Below, piece by piece: positions 8,019-17,132 of a DNA stretch of 64,000 nucleotides. The notes beneath the pieces are model-generated. The model worked only from the letters and a program-made list of their open reading frames with translations. It was not told the DNA's origin and ran no database searches. Source of the stretch: Mycolicibacterium chubuense (GTDB taxonomy: Bacteria > Actinomycetota > Actinomycetes > Mycobacteriales > Mycobacteriaceae). A program made the position numbers and the translations under genes. Positions within the stretch are counted from its first letter, which is position 1; each line of letters begins with the position of its first letter. Location of the stretch: contig NZ_JYNX01000066.1 in NCBI RefSeq assembly GCF_001044255.1, forward strand, positions 18,762 through 82,761, in the 5' to 3' direction.

Positions 8019-10652
8019 CTACCGTCCTCGCCGCGCCGTTGGCGGACGTTTCCGGCGGGGGAACAGCGCCGCGAGTTCCTCACGGCTGGTGGTTCCGGTC
8101 TTCGCCATCGCACGGTAGATGTGGCTTTCGACGGTGCGCGGCGACAGCGTGAGCCGGTCGGCAACGGCGCGATTACTCAGGCCTTCGCCGATCAGCATCG
8201 CGATCTCGATTTCGCGTTCGGTCAGCGGCACTTTCTCACTGCTCTGCCGCAGCGCGACCGTGCGGACACCGCCGCACGCGTCGGCCAAGGCGTCTGCCCG
8301 CGCCGAATAGGCCAGCGCCGAGCCCTTCCGGTCGTGGCGCCGGTACGCACGGGCTGCGTGCGCCGCCGCATCGACCGCGCCGACCCGATCGCCCATCTGC
8401 TCGAATTCGTCAGCGAGAACCGCCAATTCCGCGGCGTCATCGGCGTGGGCCGCCGAGGCGAACCGGGTGGCCAGTCCGACGCGGGGGCCCTCGACCACGG
8501 AAGCCAACTCCCCCAGCCGCTGCGCGGCCGTGCGGTCGCCGAACTGCGTGGCGATCTGCAGCACCATCACCTCTTCGGCGAATCTGCCGGCTTCCCGGCA
8601 CCGGACCGCGGTCGCCTGGAGGGCACAGATCGCTTCGCTGACCGCCCCCTGGCCCGCGGAGATCCATGCCTCGGCCAGGCTGCGCTCGTAGTCGAGCAAC
8701 CGGAATTCGCGCCGGTTCTCCGCCAGCGGGGCGAGGACGGCGAGGGCGTCGTCGGTCAGGCCGCGGATCGCCAGCGCGGTCGCATACGGGATCCGGTACC
8801 GGTAGCCCCACCCGATGGGGTGCGGACCGGACAGCCCCTCGACCGCCTGCTCGAGGAGTCGGCACGCCGTCTCGAGGTCACCGGCCCCGAGTGCGGCCCG
8901 GCCGGCCACGGCTGCACCGAGCAGGGGGGCGACGCCGGGCAGGCTGGCCGCCTGGCGCCGCATCCGGTCAGCCACATCCCGCGCTTCGCTGACCTGGCCG
9001 GCGTACAGCAGCGCGCTCACGTGCGCGTCGGCGATGTTGAAGATCATGTGGGGCGCGTCCAGGGAGCGGGCCGCGACCTCGTACCCGGCCTCGGCGACGG
9101 CCACCGCGTCCGAGGTGTGGCCCGCATCCGCGGCGATATGGGTCAGAGCCCACGCCAATTCCGCGCCGACCACCGGGATGTCGCGCAGCGCGAGGTGCTC
9201 AGCCGTCAGCAGGGCCTCTGCCGGACGATCCATCGCAAACCAGTAGACCGTCAGGAAACCATCGACGTAGGTGCGCGCTTCCGGCGCCGTGACGTCGGAC
9301 GCGGCATCGATGATCTGCTTGGCTCGTACCGGATCGGCCAGGGCCCACAGCATGTTGCTCGCGCGCAGGAACGCGAGCCGGGCCCGGTCCCGATCGGGCA
9401 GCCCCGCGGTCTCGATGCCGGCCAGCACCGCGTCGGCGTCCCCACCGTGGCCCAGCCACGAAAGTGCATGCCCTCGCACGAGTTTCGGCTCCGGCCCGGT
9501 GCCCGCACGCTCGGCCGCCGCAGCGATCCGGTCGGCCAGCGGCAGATCGCCCAGCCACACCGCTCCGTGAGCGGCCCTGATCAGCAGCCCCGTATCCGCC
9601 GCTCTGTCCGAGTCCAGTTCGAGCGTCGCGCGCCGGACGACCACGCGTACGTCGTCGCATTCTGGTACGGCGGCCAGTTCGGCCGCAACCAGTCCACGCA
9701 GCCGCCGCAACCTGCTCTGCGGCGCACGCCGTCGCCGCACCTGGCCGTACAGCGGGTGCGCGACCCGCGCCTCGACGGCGCCGCCCGCGGGTTCGAGCGT
9801 CACCAAGCCGCGACACTCGGCCTCCTCGATGGCGGCCATGTCGGTGATCCGGGCCAGCACAGGCAGATCGAGAGGCTCGCCGACGGAGAGCACGTCGACC
9901 ACGTCGCCTACCTGCTCGGGCAGCGCGCCGATCCGGGATTCGATCAGGTCGGCCAGACCCGGCGGCACCGCCGGGTCGCCCGACCACCGCCAGCACCCGT
10001 TCTCGAGCACCAGGCCACCGTCGGCGACCGACTGCTCCACGATGTGCTGCAGATAGAACACGTTGCCCCGGGTCAGCTCCCACAACTGACGGGCGGTCAC
10101 GGCGTCGACGCGCCCGTCCAGAGCGGCGGCCACCAACGCCGCCGTGTCCTGGGCACTCATCGGCGCGAGCTCGAGCCGATCGAAGTCCCCGGCCTTGAGA
10201 ACCTCCTGGACCGCCGTCGGGATGGCGTCCCCCGCGCGGACGGTGATCACGACTTTCGCGAGCCGCTGCTGCACGATCTGGTGCACCACGAAGGTCGACA
10301 GATCGTCGAACAGGTCGATGTCGTCGATGCCGATCACGACCGGCGCGGGTGGACTCGGCGCGGTCAGGGCGTCCAGCACCCCGCGCAACAACGCGACCGT
10401 GTCACCGACCCCCGACGGCGCCCACGCGGTGAACGCACCCAGCGGGATCGCCTGCGCAGAGGACGTGCCGGCCGTCCAGCGCGTCTGCCAGCCACGGTCG
10501 GCGGCGCGCGCCAGCGCCTCCCGGACCAGGCGACTCTTGCCGACCCCGGTCGGCCCGCAGACGAGCACACCCGACCCACTCGACGCCGACAGTGCGGCCT
10601 CGATCGATGCCATCTCCCCCGACCGCCCGATCAGCGGCCATGCCAATCGCAC
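8019..10652 (-). CDS. Large ATP-binding LuxR-family transcriptional regulator
   Basis: An 877-residue STAND/MalT-like regulator. The N-terminal ATPase has Walker A GPTGVGKS (residues 33-40) and Walker B VVIGIDDID (about 105-113); the middle 600 residues are helical repeats; the C-terminus (about 815-865) is a LuxR helix-turn-helix, LTEREIEIAMLIGEGLSNRAVADRL followed by SPRTVESHIYRAMAK. The GTG start is supported by TACGCT six bases upstream, predicting a leaderless mRNA. No target can be named; it is divergent from the CDF transporter and upstream of an SRPBCC gene on the same strand. Confidence 0.88.
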   Translation of the reverse strand: MRLAWPLIGRSGEMASIEAALSASSGSGVLVCGPTGVGKSRLVREALARAADRGWQTRWTAGTSSAQAIPLGAFTAWAPSGVGDTVALLRGVLDALTAPSPPAPVVIGIDDIDLFDDLSTFVVHQIVQQRLAKVVITVRAGDAIPTAVQEVLKAGDFDRLELAPMSAQDTAALVAAALDGRVDAVTARQLWELTRGNVFYLQHIVEQSVADGGLVLENGCWRWSGDPAVPPGLADLIESRIGALPEQVGDVVDVLSVGEPLDLPVLARITDMAAIEEAECRGLVTLEPAGGAVEARVAHPLYGQVRRRRAPQSRLRRLRGLVAAELAAVPECDDVRVVVRRATLELDSDRAADTGLLIRAAHGAVWLGDLPLADRIAAAAERAGTGPEPKLVRGHALSWLGHGGDADAVLAGIETAGLPDRDRARLAFLRASNMLWALADPVRAKQIIDAASDVTAPEARTYVDGFLTVYWFAMDRPAEALLTAEHLALRDIPVVGAELAWALTHIAADAGHTSDAVAVAEAGYEVAARSLDAPHMIFNIADAHVSALLYAGQVSEARDVADRMRRQAASLPGVAPLLGAAVAGRAALGAGDLETACRLLEQAVEGLSGPHPIGWGYRYRIPYATALAIRGLTDDALAVLAPLAENRREFRLLDYERSLAEAWISAGQGAVSEAICALQATAVRCREAGRFAEEVMVLQIATQFGDRTAAQRLGELASVVEGPRVGLATRFASAAHADDAAELAVLADEFEQMGDRVGAVDAAAHAARAYRRHDRKGSALAYSARADALADACGGVRTVALRQSSEKVPLTEREIEIAMLIGEGLSNRAVADRLTLSPRTVESHIYRAMAKTGTTSREELAALFPRRKRPPTARRGR

Positions 10653-10744
10653 ACCGAAAGCGTAGGTGCCCTGCCGACCCGGGTGACCCGAATGCCCACT
10701 TCGGTCGGTTTGTACTGGTAGGCGGCGGGGTACGGTTCGCTGTC

Positions 10745-11716
10745 ATGAACGCTGAGCCCGACGCGACGGCACCTCTCGGTGCCGACAGCGGCGGGGAGAG
10801 CACGCGCACGGTGGTCATCGCGCTGATCGCGAATTTCGCGGTCGCCGTCGCCAAGACCGTCGCGGCGGTGATCTCGGGGTCTGCGTCGATGACCGCCGAG
10901 GCCACCCACTCCTGGGCCGACACCGCGAACCAGGGCTTTCTGATCGTGGCCAACCGTCGCAGCAAGCGGCCTCCCGACACGGAGCGGCCGCTGGGGTACG
11001 GCCGCGAGGCCTACGTCTGGTCACTGCTGGCGGCGGTCGGGCTCTTCGTCGTGGGAGGCACAGTGTCGGTCTGGCACGGCGTCACCGAGATCCTGCACGG
11101 CGAGAACGGCCCGGAAAACTACCTTGTGGCCTACATCGTCCTCGGTGTCGCCTTCGTGCTCGAAGCCTCGTCGCTGCTGCAGGCGTTCCGGCAGTTACGC
11201 GGTGAGGCGAGCGAATACGATCGCGAGCTGCTCGACCACGTGCTGGACACCTCCGACCCGACCACCCGCGCGGTCTTCGCCGAGGACACCGCTGCCCTGA
11301 TCGGCATCGTGCTGGCGCTGCTCGGCATCGGACTGCATCAACTCACCGGTGAGGCGATCTGGGACGCGATCGGTTCCATCCTGGTCGGTCTGCTGCTGGG
11401 CGTCGTCGCCGTCATCCTGATCGACCGCAACCGCCGGTTCCTGGTCGGCGAACCCGCCAGCCCGCGGCTGCGCGAGGCCGCGATCGCCCTGCTCGAGCGG
11501 CTGCCGGAGGTGGCCTCGGTGCGCTTCATCCGACTGGTGTTCGTCGGCCCCAAGCAACTGTTCCTGGTGGCGAGCGTCGACCTGGTGGGCGACGCGGTCG
11601 AGTCCCGGATCGCCGACACGCTGCGCGACCTGGAGAACAGGCTGCAGGCCGAGCCCTACATCGTCGACGCGGTGCTGACGATCGCGGAACCCGACGAGCT
11701 GGACCGGCTCTCCTAA
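10745..11716 (+). CDS. Cation diffusion facilitator (CDF) transporter
   Basis: Membrane metal(II)/proton antiporter of 323 residues with about six membrane helices and a C-terminal cytoplasmic domain. The second helix carries the metal site HSWADTANQ and the fifth carries FAEDTAALIG, the spacing seen in CDF proteins of the SLC30A9-like branch; the C-terminal domain ends with AEPYIVDAVLTIAEP. Probable Zn/Fe/Mn efflux, not decidable from sequence. ATG 10745 is preferred over upstream in-frame starts because a TACGGT box lies eight bases before it and homology begins there. The stop overlaps the convergent SRPBCC gene by 4 nt. Confidence 0.85.
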   Translation: MNAEPDATAPLGADSGGESTRTVVIALIANFAVAVAKTVAAVISGSASMTAEATHSWADTANQGFLIVANRRSKRPPDTERPLGYGREAYVWSLLAAVGLFVVGGTVSVWHGVTEILHGENGPENYLVAYIVLGVAFVLEASSLLQAFRQLRGEASEYDRELLDHVLDTSDPTTRAVFAEDTAALIGIVLALLGIGLHQLTGEAIWDAIGSILVGLLLGVVAVILIDRNRRFLVGEPASPRLREAAIALLERLPEVASVRFIRLVFVGPKQLFLVASVDLVGDAVESRIADTLRDLENRLQAEPYIVDAVLTIAEPDELDRLS

Positions 11717-12156
11717 CCGCCCTTGACCACCTTGAGGACCTGCTTGCGCAGCCCCTCGGTGGCGGTCTCCACGCCACCCTTGATCGTGCGCTTGATGATG
11801 AACCCGGGCAGCGGCACCGACAGGTCGATCGCGATGTCGAACTTCACCCGCGTCTTGTCGCCCTCGGGGGTGAGCGTGTAGCCCGCGTCCTGGGACTTGA
11901 GCTGGTTCGCCGAGATCAGCGTCCACGTGACCGAGTCGTCCCCCCACGTGTATTCGATGACCTGTTCGTCGGTCAGCCCGGCGGCCTTGACCGTCATCCT
12001 GACCTGCTTGGGCCGGCCGTTGTCGTAGCGGTCGAGGACCTCGGCCTTCTGGTACTGCGGCGACCAGGTGGGGGTCGCTTCGACGTCGGCGATGACGTCG
12101 AGGATCTGTTCCGGCGTTGCTTCGATCACGACCTCGCGCGAATCCTTGGTTGCCAT
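11713..12156 (-). CDS. SRPBCC (START-like) family protein, paralogue of 7489-7929
   Basis: 147-residue lipid/hydrophobic ligand-binding fold protein beginning MATKDSREVVIEATPEQIL and containing WSPQYQKAEVLDRYDNGRPKQVRMTVK split over the same blocks as the paralogue at 7489. The open frame continues far upstream to 13770 but that part is antisense to other genes. TATGGT six bases before the ATG predicts a leaderless start. Divergent from the UBP zinc-finger gene with only 72 bp between starts, and both promoters fit in that space. Function unknown. Confidence 0.82.
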   Translation of the reverse strand: MATKDSREVVIEATPEQILDVIADVEATPTWSPQYQKAEVLDRYDNGRPKQVRMTVKAAGLTDEQVIEYTWGDDSVTWTLISANQLKSQDAGYTLTPEGDKTRVKFDIAIDLSVPLPGFIIKRTIKGGVETATEGLRKQVLKVVKGG

Positions 12157-12228
12157 GGCGCGACCATAGAGCACGGCGCCGACTGTTCGGATCGAGATCC
12201 CGGGACTGGGCCCGTAGGCTCGTCGTCT

Positions 12229-12582
12229 GTGAGCAGCGACGTCAATCCCGAAGTGCCGCCGAGCGGCACCGGTTGCGCCGAATGCGACGCCTGGGGCGGC
12301 TGGTGGGTGCACCTGAGACGCTGCGCGGCGTGCGGGCACATCGGCTGTTGTGACGACTCGCCGATGCGGCACGCCTCCGCGCACTGGCGCTCGACGGGGC
12401 ACCCGATCATCCGCTCCTTCGAGCCGGGCGAGGACTGGTTCTGGAATTACCAGACCGACGCCTACTACGACGGCCCGGAACTCGCCGCCCCGCAGAGCCG
12501 TCCACTCGACGAGACGGTGCCGGGCCCGCGCGGCCGGGTTCCCGCCGACTGGATGGCGCAACTGCAGGCGCGCGACCGCTGA
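12229..12582 (+). CDS. UBP-type zinc-finger domain protein
   Basis: 117-residue protein with a ZnF-UBP domain: CAECDAWGGWWVHLRRCAACGHIGCCDDSP followed by HASAHWRSTGHPII, giving the Cys and His ligands expected for the eukaryote-like ubiquitin-protease zinc finger that is common in actinobacteria. The C-terminal half (WNYQTDAYYDGPEL onward) is typical of the bacterial versions. A TAGGCT box eight bases before GTG 12229 predicts leaderless translation. Its bacterial role is not established. Confidence 0.8.
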   Translation: MSSDVNPEVPPSGTGCAECDAWGGWWVHLRRCAACGHIGCCDDSPMRHASAHWRSTGHPIIRSFEPGEDWFWNYQTDAYYDGPELAAPQSRPLDETVPGPRGRVPADWMAQLQARDR

Positions 12583-12587
12583 CACCG

Positions 12588-14147
12588 TCAGCGTCCGGCG
12601 AGGACTTCCCGCGCGGCGTTGTAACCCGGGATGAAGGTGATGCCCGGGCCGCCGTGACAGCCCGCGCTGGCCAGGTACAGCCCGTCGACCGGAAGCGGTT
12701 GATCGACATAGCCTTTCGGCCCGGGCCGGTTGGGGCCCATCTGTTCGGGGTGGATCAGACCGTGGCAGTAGTCGCCGCCAGGCGCACCGAACATGGTGCC
12801 CATGTGTTTGGGCGTGAAGGTGGTGTGGCGCAGGATCAGGCTCTCGAAATCCGGTGCCAGACGGGTGATCTTGTCGATCACCCGCCGGCCCATCTCCGTC
12901 TTGAGTTCGCCGTAGCTCGCCGTGTCCTCGGTGAGGGGGAACCACAGCGAGAACGCCGACACCGCGTGCTTGCCCGGCGGCGCGAGGCCCGGGTCGTTGG
13001 CCGACGGGATCTGCAGGGCGATCGCGGGATCCGCGGGCACGATGCCGCGCGTGGAGTCCTCCCACTGCTGCTGCAGTTCCTCGGGGGTGCTGAAAATGCC
13101 GATCGCCGACTGGTATTCCGGGTCGTTGAGCACCTCGTACGGTTCGGCGAACGTGGGCGGTCCGTCGAGCGCGAAGTGCATTTGCAGGTAGCTGCCGCGA
13201 TGGTCGATGCGGGAGAACCGCTCGCGGATGTCGGTCGGCACCGCCCCCGGGTCGAGCAGCGTGTTGACGGTGAGATCGGGCGCGACAGCGGAGACGACCA
13301 CCGGTGCGCGCAGCGTCGATCCGTCCTCCAGTTGCACTCCGCCGACGCGGCCGTCGCCGACCAGGATCTCGGCCACCCTGGTGCGCAGCCGGACCTCGCC
13401 GCCGGCCGCGGTGAACATCCGCAGCAGGTGTTCGGTCACCGCGCCCATGCCGCCGCGGAACTTCTTGATCAACGTGGCGTTCTCGTCGGGAACCGCCAGC
13501 CCGAAGGCCAGCGCGGCCGCACTGCCCGGGGTCTGCGGCCCGCGATAGGTGGTGTTGACCGCCAGGAACGCGAGCATGCCACGCAGCGCGCCGTGCTTCT
13601 CCCGGTCGGGCAGATGACGGTCGAGCACGTCGCTGACCGAGCCGAACAACATGTCGCTGATCGCCTGGCGTTCGAATTCGTTGGTGGCACAGGCGAACAT
13701 CTCGTCGAGCGTCCGGGGCGGCCGCGCGGCGTCGAAGCGGCCGAGCGCCCGGGTGGGAGCCTGGCACCACGCCATCAGGCCGGCCATGCCGTTGACGGCG
13801 TCGGCGCCGTGCACGTCGTTCAGATGGGTGAGCAGCTTGAGCGGGTCGGTGTAGTAGATCACGGGGTCGTCGCCGACTCCCCGCAACTGCACGCTCATCA
13901 CATCGAGGTCGACGGTGGGCAGGTCATCCAGGCCGAGCGCGTCACTGACCACGGCCGAGGTGGGCACCTGCACCGATCCGGCGATCTCGAACCGGAAGCC
14001 GTCGAAGAGTTCCACGGTCGAGGCCATGCCACCGGCGTAGAGCTTGGCGTCCAGGCACACCGTGCGCAGTCCCGCCTGCTGCAGCAGAGCGGCCGTGGTC
14101 AGACCGTTGTGTCCAGCCCCGACGACGATCGCATCGAAGTCCGTCAT
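12588..14147 (-). CDS. FAD-dependent phytoene dehydrogenase-like oxidoreductase
   Basis: 519-residue flavoprotein of the phytoene desaturase/amine oxidase superfamily, matching M. tuberculosis Rv0897c by memory. The N-terminal dinucleotide-binding motif is VVGAGHNGLTTAALL; a second signature GGMASTVELFDGFRFE follows, and the C-terminus has LYLASAGCHGGPGITFIPGYNA, the FAD-binding close of this family. Start ATG 14147 places the GxGxxG motif at residues 9-14, as usual. A near-perfect palindrome (14173-14196) lies in its 55-bp upstream region, and the TetR gene is directly upstream in the same direction. Substrate unknown (carotenoid or lipid plausible). Confidence 0.85.
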   Translation of the reverse strand: MTDFDAIVVGAGHNGLTTAALLQQAGLRTVCLDAKLYAGGMASTVELFDGFRFEIAGSVQVPTSAVVSDALGLDDLPTVDLDVMSVQLRGVGDDPVIYYTDPLKLLTHLNDVHGADAVNGMAGLMAWCQAPTRALGRFDAARPPRTLDEMFACATNEFERQAISDMLFGSVSDVLDRHLPDREKHGALRGMLAFLAVNTTYRGPQTPGSAAALAFGLAVPDENATLIKKFRGGMGAVTEHLLRMFTAAGGEVRLRTRVAEILVGDGRVGGVQLEDGSTLRAPVVVSAVAPDLTVNTLLDPGAVPTDIRERFSRIDHRGSYLQMHFALDGPPTFAEPYEVLNDPEYQSAIGIFSTPEELQQQWEDSTRGIVPADPAIALQIPSANDPGLAPPGKHAVSAFSLWFPLTEDTASYGELKTEMGRRVIDKITRLAPDFESLILRHTTFTPKHMGTMFGAPGGDYCHGLIHPEQMGPNRPGPKGYVDQPLPVDGLYLASAGCHGGPGITFIPGYNAAREVLAGR

Positions 14148-14172
14148 CGGCTGAGGCTGACACGGCCTCCGA

Positions 14173-14196
14173 TGTTTTGTCAATATTGACGAAACA
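14173..14196. promoter_or_regulatory. Probable TetR operator
   Basis: A 24-bp inverted repeat with a perfect 12-bp core GTCAATATTGAC (14179-14190), extended by TGTTT on the left and AAACA on the right with one mismatched pair. It lies between the TetR gene and the oxidoreductase start codon (26 nt from the ATG), so it most likely controls the oxidoreductase. Confidence 0.65.
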
Positions 14197-14202
14197 GGTG
14201 CC

Positions 14203-14805
14203 CTACTCGGCGGCGATACCCGTCTCGAGCAGCGCAAGCGCGTGCCGACACAGCCGGTCCAGCTCGGGTAACGAGCGGTCCTCCCCGAGCATCCACACCT
14301 CCATCGCGCCGAACACCGCCGCCGCGATGCACCGCGCGGTCACGGTGATCCGCATCCGCTCGTCCGTACCGGGAGCCGGCGGGTCGGTCCCGGCCATGTG
14401 CTCCTCCACCGCCTCGGCGAAATCGGCCTCCACCTGCCTGATGTGCCGCACGATGCGGCCGGGGTCCAGCTCCTGCGCCCGCATCGCGGCGATCTTGGTG
14501 ACGGCGGAGTCGTCGTACGGCGAGGCCATGATCGCCGACTGCACGGACTCGATGATCGACTCGTCCGGCGAGCGCGACGACAGGGCAGCCCGGAACCAGT
14601 GCAGTCCGGCGTCGTAGTCGGCGAACAGCAGGTCGTGCTTGGAGGCGAAGTGACGGTAGAAGGTGCGCAACGACACCCCGGCATCGGCGGCGATCTGTTC
14701 GGCCGACGTCTCCTCGACGCCCTGCGCGAGGAACCGGACCGCGGCCGCCTGCCGGAGGGCTTCCCGGGTGCGCTCGCTACGCGCCGTCTGGGCAGGCCGG
14801 ACCAT
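14203..14805 (-). CDS. TetR-family transcriptional regulator
   Basis: 200 residues. Helix-turn-helix SAEQIAADAGVSLRTFYRHF at about residues 34-53, followed by the family signature ASKHDLL. The C-terminal ligand domain is of the MftR-like type. Start chosen at ATG 14805 because TACTTT lies six bases upstream (leaderless); an upstream in-frame start (14823) would overlap that box. Probable local repressor of the oxidoreductase downstream through the palindrome at 14173-14196. Confidence 0.88.
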   Translation of the reverse strand: MVRPAQTARSERTREALRQAAAVRFLAQGVEETSAEQIAADAGVSLRTFYRHFASKHDLLFADYDAGLHWFRAALSSRSPDESIIESVQSAIMASPYDDSAVTKIAAMRAQELDPGRIVRHIRQVEADFAEAVEEHMAGTDPPAPGTDERMRITVTARCIAAAVFGAMEVWMLGEDRSLPELDRLCRHALALLETGIAAE

Positions 14806-14954
14806 GTGCGTAAAGTACCGCACCCCCCGGACGCGGCGGCGCGGGCGAATCCGGCCCGGCCCGGCGACGTCGCCATTCGCGGATGGCCGGAACGGGTTAG
14901 GGTCACTGCGACGGGTGGGGTCACCCGAATCGCTGACGACCGGGGGGACGGGGC

Positions 14955-15746
14955 GTGAAGGTTCACCATCTCAATTGCGGGACGATGCGCCCCTGGGGCG
15001 CGGGCACCCTGGTCTGTCATGTGCTGCTCGTGGAGGCCGCCGACGGTCTGGTGCTCGTCGACACCGGCTTCGGCACGCAGGACTGCCGGCGTCCCGCACG
15101 CTTCGGCCGGTTCCGGCGGTACTTCTTCCGGCCGTCGTTCGATGCGGCCGAGGCCGCAGTCACCCAGATCGAGGCGCTCGGGTACCACCGAGACGACGTC
15201 CGGCACATCATCACCACCCACTTCGACGCCGACCACATCGGCGGGCTGGCCGACTTCCCCGACGCACAGGTGCACGTCACCGCCCCCGAGGTGCGCGCCG
15301 CGATGGGCTCGCGCTCGGTGCCCGACCGCATCCGGTTCCGGGCCGATCAGTGGGCGCACGGCCCCCACATCGTCGAGCACGACATCGCCGGGGAGCCGTG
15401 GCGAGGCTTCGCGGCCGCCAAGGAACTCTCCGGCATCGGCCCCGGCTTCGTGCTGCTGTCACTGCCGGGCCACACCCTCGGCCACGCGTGCGTCGCCGTC
15501 GACGCCGGACACCGCTGGATCATGCACGCCGGCGACGCGTTCTTCCAGTGCGGCACTCTCGACGAGAACCCGCGGGTGCCCGCGCTCACCGCGTTCGAGA
15601 AGGCGGTGGCGGTGGATCGGAAAAAAGTGGAAGACAACCACTCTCGCCTGGTCGAGCTGTACCGGCGAGGCGATCCGGACATGATGATCGTCTGTGCGCA
15701 CGACCCGGAGTTGTTCGAACAGGCCAGGGCCACCGCAACGGCCTGA
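14955..15746 (+). CDS. Metallo-beta-lactamase-fold hydrolase
   Basis: 263-residue binuclear metal hydrolase of the AiiA/AttM-like lactonase class: metal-binding motif HFDADHIGG, then LPGHTLGH and MHAGDAFF, with a final His in [11 protein letters not shown] 14955 starts [13 protein letters not shown], the usual opening of this class. Divergent from the TetR gene with 149 bp between starts, which contains a TAGGGT box at about 14904. The substrate may be a lactone or an ester; not decidable here. Confidence 0.83.
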   Translation: MKVHHLNCGTMRPWGAGTLVCHVLLVEAADGLVLVDTGFGTQDCRRPARFGRFRRYFFRPSFDAAEAAVTQIEALGYHRDDVRHIITTHFDADHIGGLADFPDAQVHVTAPEVRAAMGSRSVPDRIRFRADQWAHGPHIVEHDIAGEPWRGFAAAKELSGIGPGFVLLSLPGHTLGHACVAVDAGHRWIMHAGDAFFQCGTLDENPRVPALTAFEKAVAVDRKKVEDNHSRLVELYRRGDPDMMIVCAHDPELFEQARATATA

Positions 15747-15755
15747 CCGGGCGGA

Positions 15756-16325
15756 TCACTGCCAGCGGCCGACCAGCGCGATCGACGCGTCGACCGCCTC
15801 ATCGGTGACATCACTCATACGGCCACCCTCCTCGACGGTGAAGGCGGTCAGTTCGCGCAGACCGCCGAGCAACATGATGATGCGCCGTCTCGACACGGGA
15901 CCGATTCCCGCCGAACGGAATTCGTCGGTGTCACCCAGCGCGCCGACCATCTCGATGAAGTGCTCCATGGCGTCGCGCTGCAGACCGCGGGCGGCGGCAC
16001 CGAGGGCCGGCACGTCGCGAATCCAGCTCAGCATCAACGCCGATCGCGCCTCGGCCGAGGAGATCCACGCCTCGATGGCCTGCCGCACCTGCTTCTGCCA
16101 CGGCGCCCCGGGATCGACCGCCTCGTAGATCTGCTGGATCTGGTCGGCGTTCGCTTCCGACAGCAGCGCGACGAAACACTCATCGCGGCTGGCGAAGTGC
16201 TCGTAGAACGTGCGCCGCGACGTTCTCGCCCGACGCACGATGTCGGCGACCGTCGTCTTGGCGTAGCCGTCTTCGGCGATCGACGCCTCCAGGGCGTCGA
16301 GCAGCCGCTGGCGGAAGTCGCTCAT
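15756..16325 (-). CDS. TetR-family transcriptional regulator
   Basis: 189-residue regulator; helix-turn-helix TVADIVRRARTSRRTFYEHFASRDE near residues 26-50. It starts one base after the stop of the chorismate mutase gene, so both are probably one transcript behind tRNA-Phe. Target unknown. Convergent with the metallo-hydrolase gene, 9 bp apart. Confidence 0.87.
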   Translation of the reverse strand: MSDFRQRLLDALEASIAEDGYAKTTVADIVRRARTSRRTFYEHFASRDECFVALLSEANADQIQQIYEAVDPGAPWQKQVRQAIEAWISSAEARSALMLSWIRDVPALGAAARGLQRDAMEHFIEMVGALGDTDEFRSAGIGPVSRRRIIMLLGGLRELTAFTVEEGGRMSDVTDEAVDASIALVGRWQ

Positions 16326-16326
16326 G

Positions 16327-16902
16327 TCAGCGGCAGTAGTTGCGTGTGGCGAGATCCACGGCCTGTCGGTACAGCGGATCCAGCCCGCGGGCGGTCGCCA
16401 CCTCCGACTTGGCGGCGTCGAGTTCCGCCACGCACTGCGGTGCGTGCAGCTTGCCCCACTCCTCGGCCATCAGCGTGACCATCTCGCGGTTGAGCGCGTC
16501 GATGATGTCCCGCGACGACCCGAGGTCGGGGGTGTCGGCCGGAGCGGCAGCGGGATCGAGCGTCCACTGCGCCAGCCGGCTGTACTCGATCCCGACCGTC
16601 GCATCGATCTGGTCCCGGAAGGCGGTCGTCACATAGTTCGGATCGATCTGGAACTCCCGCGCCTGGCCGGCGACGGAGTCCAGCACCTGTTGCTCACGCA
16701 CCGGATCGACGATCGGCCCGCCGGTGTGGAACTTGTTGGCCGCGACGGACTCGGCCACCTCGAGCCGGCGCACGGCCGCGTCGACGAGGTCGGTCAGAGA
16801 GTGGGTGGGCTGCGCCGAAGCGACCGAAGCGAGGGGAGCCATCGGGACCAGAGCCATCGCCACACCGACGGCGACCGGGGCGAGTACGCAACGGATGTTC
16901 AT
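16327..16902 (-). CDS. Secreted chorismate mutase (AroQ-gamma type)
   Basis: Converts chorismate to prephenate outside the cytoplasm; close to the secreted mycobacterial enzyme Rv1885c. Residues 1-30 are a Sec signal peptide ending ASVASA; the mature part has LVDAAVRRLEVAESVAANK, DPNYVTTAFRDQI, EYSRLAQW and the two Cys (CVAEL, NYCR) that form the disulfide in this subclass. 191 residues. Oddity: its ATG begins with the terminal A of the CCA end of tRNA-Phe, so tRNA maturation would cut at the start codon; the next in-frame starts (GTG codon 14, ATG codon 16) would destroy the signal peptide. Function of secreted mutases is unsettled. Confidence 0.85.
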   Translation of the reverse strand: MNIRCVLAPVAVGVAMALVPMAPLASVASAQPTHSLTDLVDAAVRRLEVAESVAANKFHTGGPIVDPVREQQVLDSVAGQAREFQIDPNYVTTAFRDQIDATVGIEYSRLAQWTLDPAAAPADTPDLGSSRDIIDALNREMVTLMAEEWGKLHAPQCVAELDAAKSEVATARGLDPLYRQAVDLATRNYCR

Positions 16903-16978
16903 GGTGGCCAGGGCCGGGATCGAACCGGCGACCTTCCGCTTTTCAGGCGGACGCTCGTACCAACTGAGCTACCTGGCC
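16902..16978 (-). tRNA. tRNA-Phe (GAA)
   Basis: Acceptor stem GGCCAGG paired with CCTGGCC, discriminator A, and encoded CCA (16904-16902). Anticodon loop CTGAAAA gives GAA. T-loop GTTCGATCC present. Its final A is also the first base of the chorismate mutase ATG. Confidence 0.97.
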
Positions 16979-17018
16979 GGACGGCACCGATCACTCGTTC
17001 CCAAGTGCCTCGCCGTGA

Positions 17019-17095
17019 TGGCGACCCTGACGGGACTCGAACCCGCGACCTCCGCCGTGACAGGGCGGCGCGCTAACCAACTGCGCCACAGGGCC
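17019..17095 (-). tRNA. tRNA-Asp (GTC)
   Basis: Acceptor GGCCCTG with CAGGGTC, discriminator G and an encoded CCA (17021-17019). Anticodon loop CTGTCAC gives GTC. T-loop GTTCGAGTC. Same direction as tRNA-Phe and tRNA-Glu. Confidence 0.97.
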
Positions 17096-17132
17096 TTACT
17101 GTGCGACTCCCCACCGACCTGGTCGCCGCGTG

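Noticed and set aside
8121-10721. 866-codon open frame antisense to the large LuxR regulator
   Set aside because: No recognisable motif, composition typical of antisense high-GC shadow; the opposite strand has ATPase and HTH motifs.
11713-13770. SRPBCC gene read as a 685-residue fusion
   Set aside because: Sequence above residue 538 is out-of-frame antisense to the zinc-finger gene and overlaps the flavoprotein gene; a leaderless ATG at 12156 explains the real gene.
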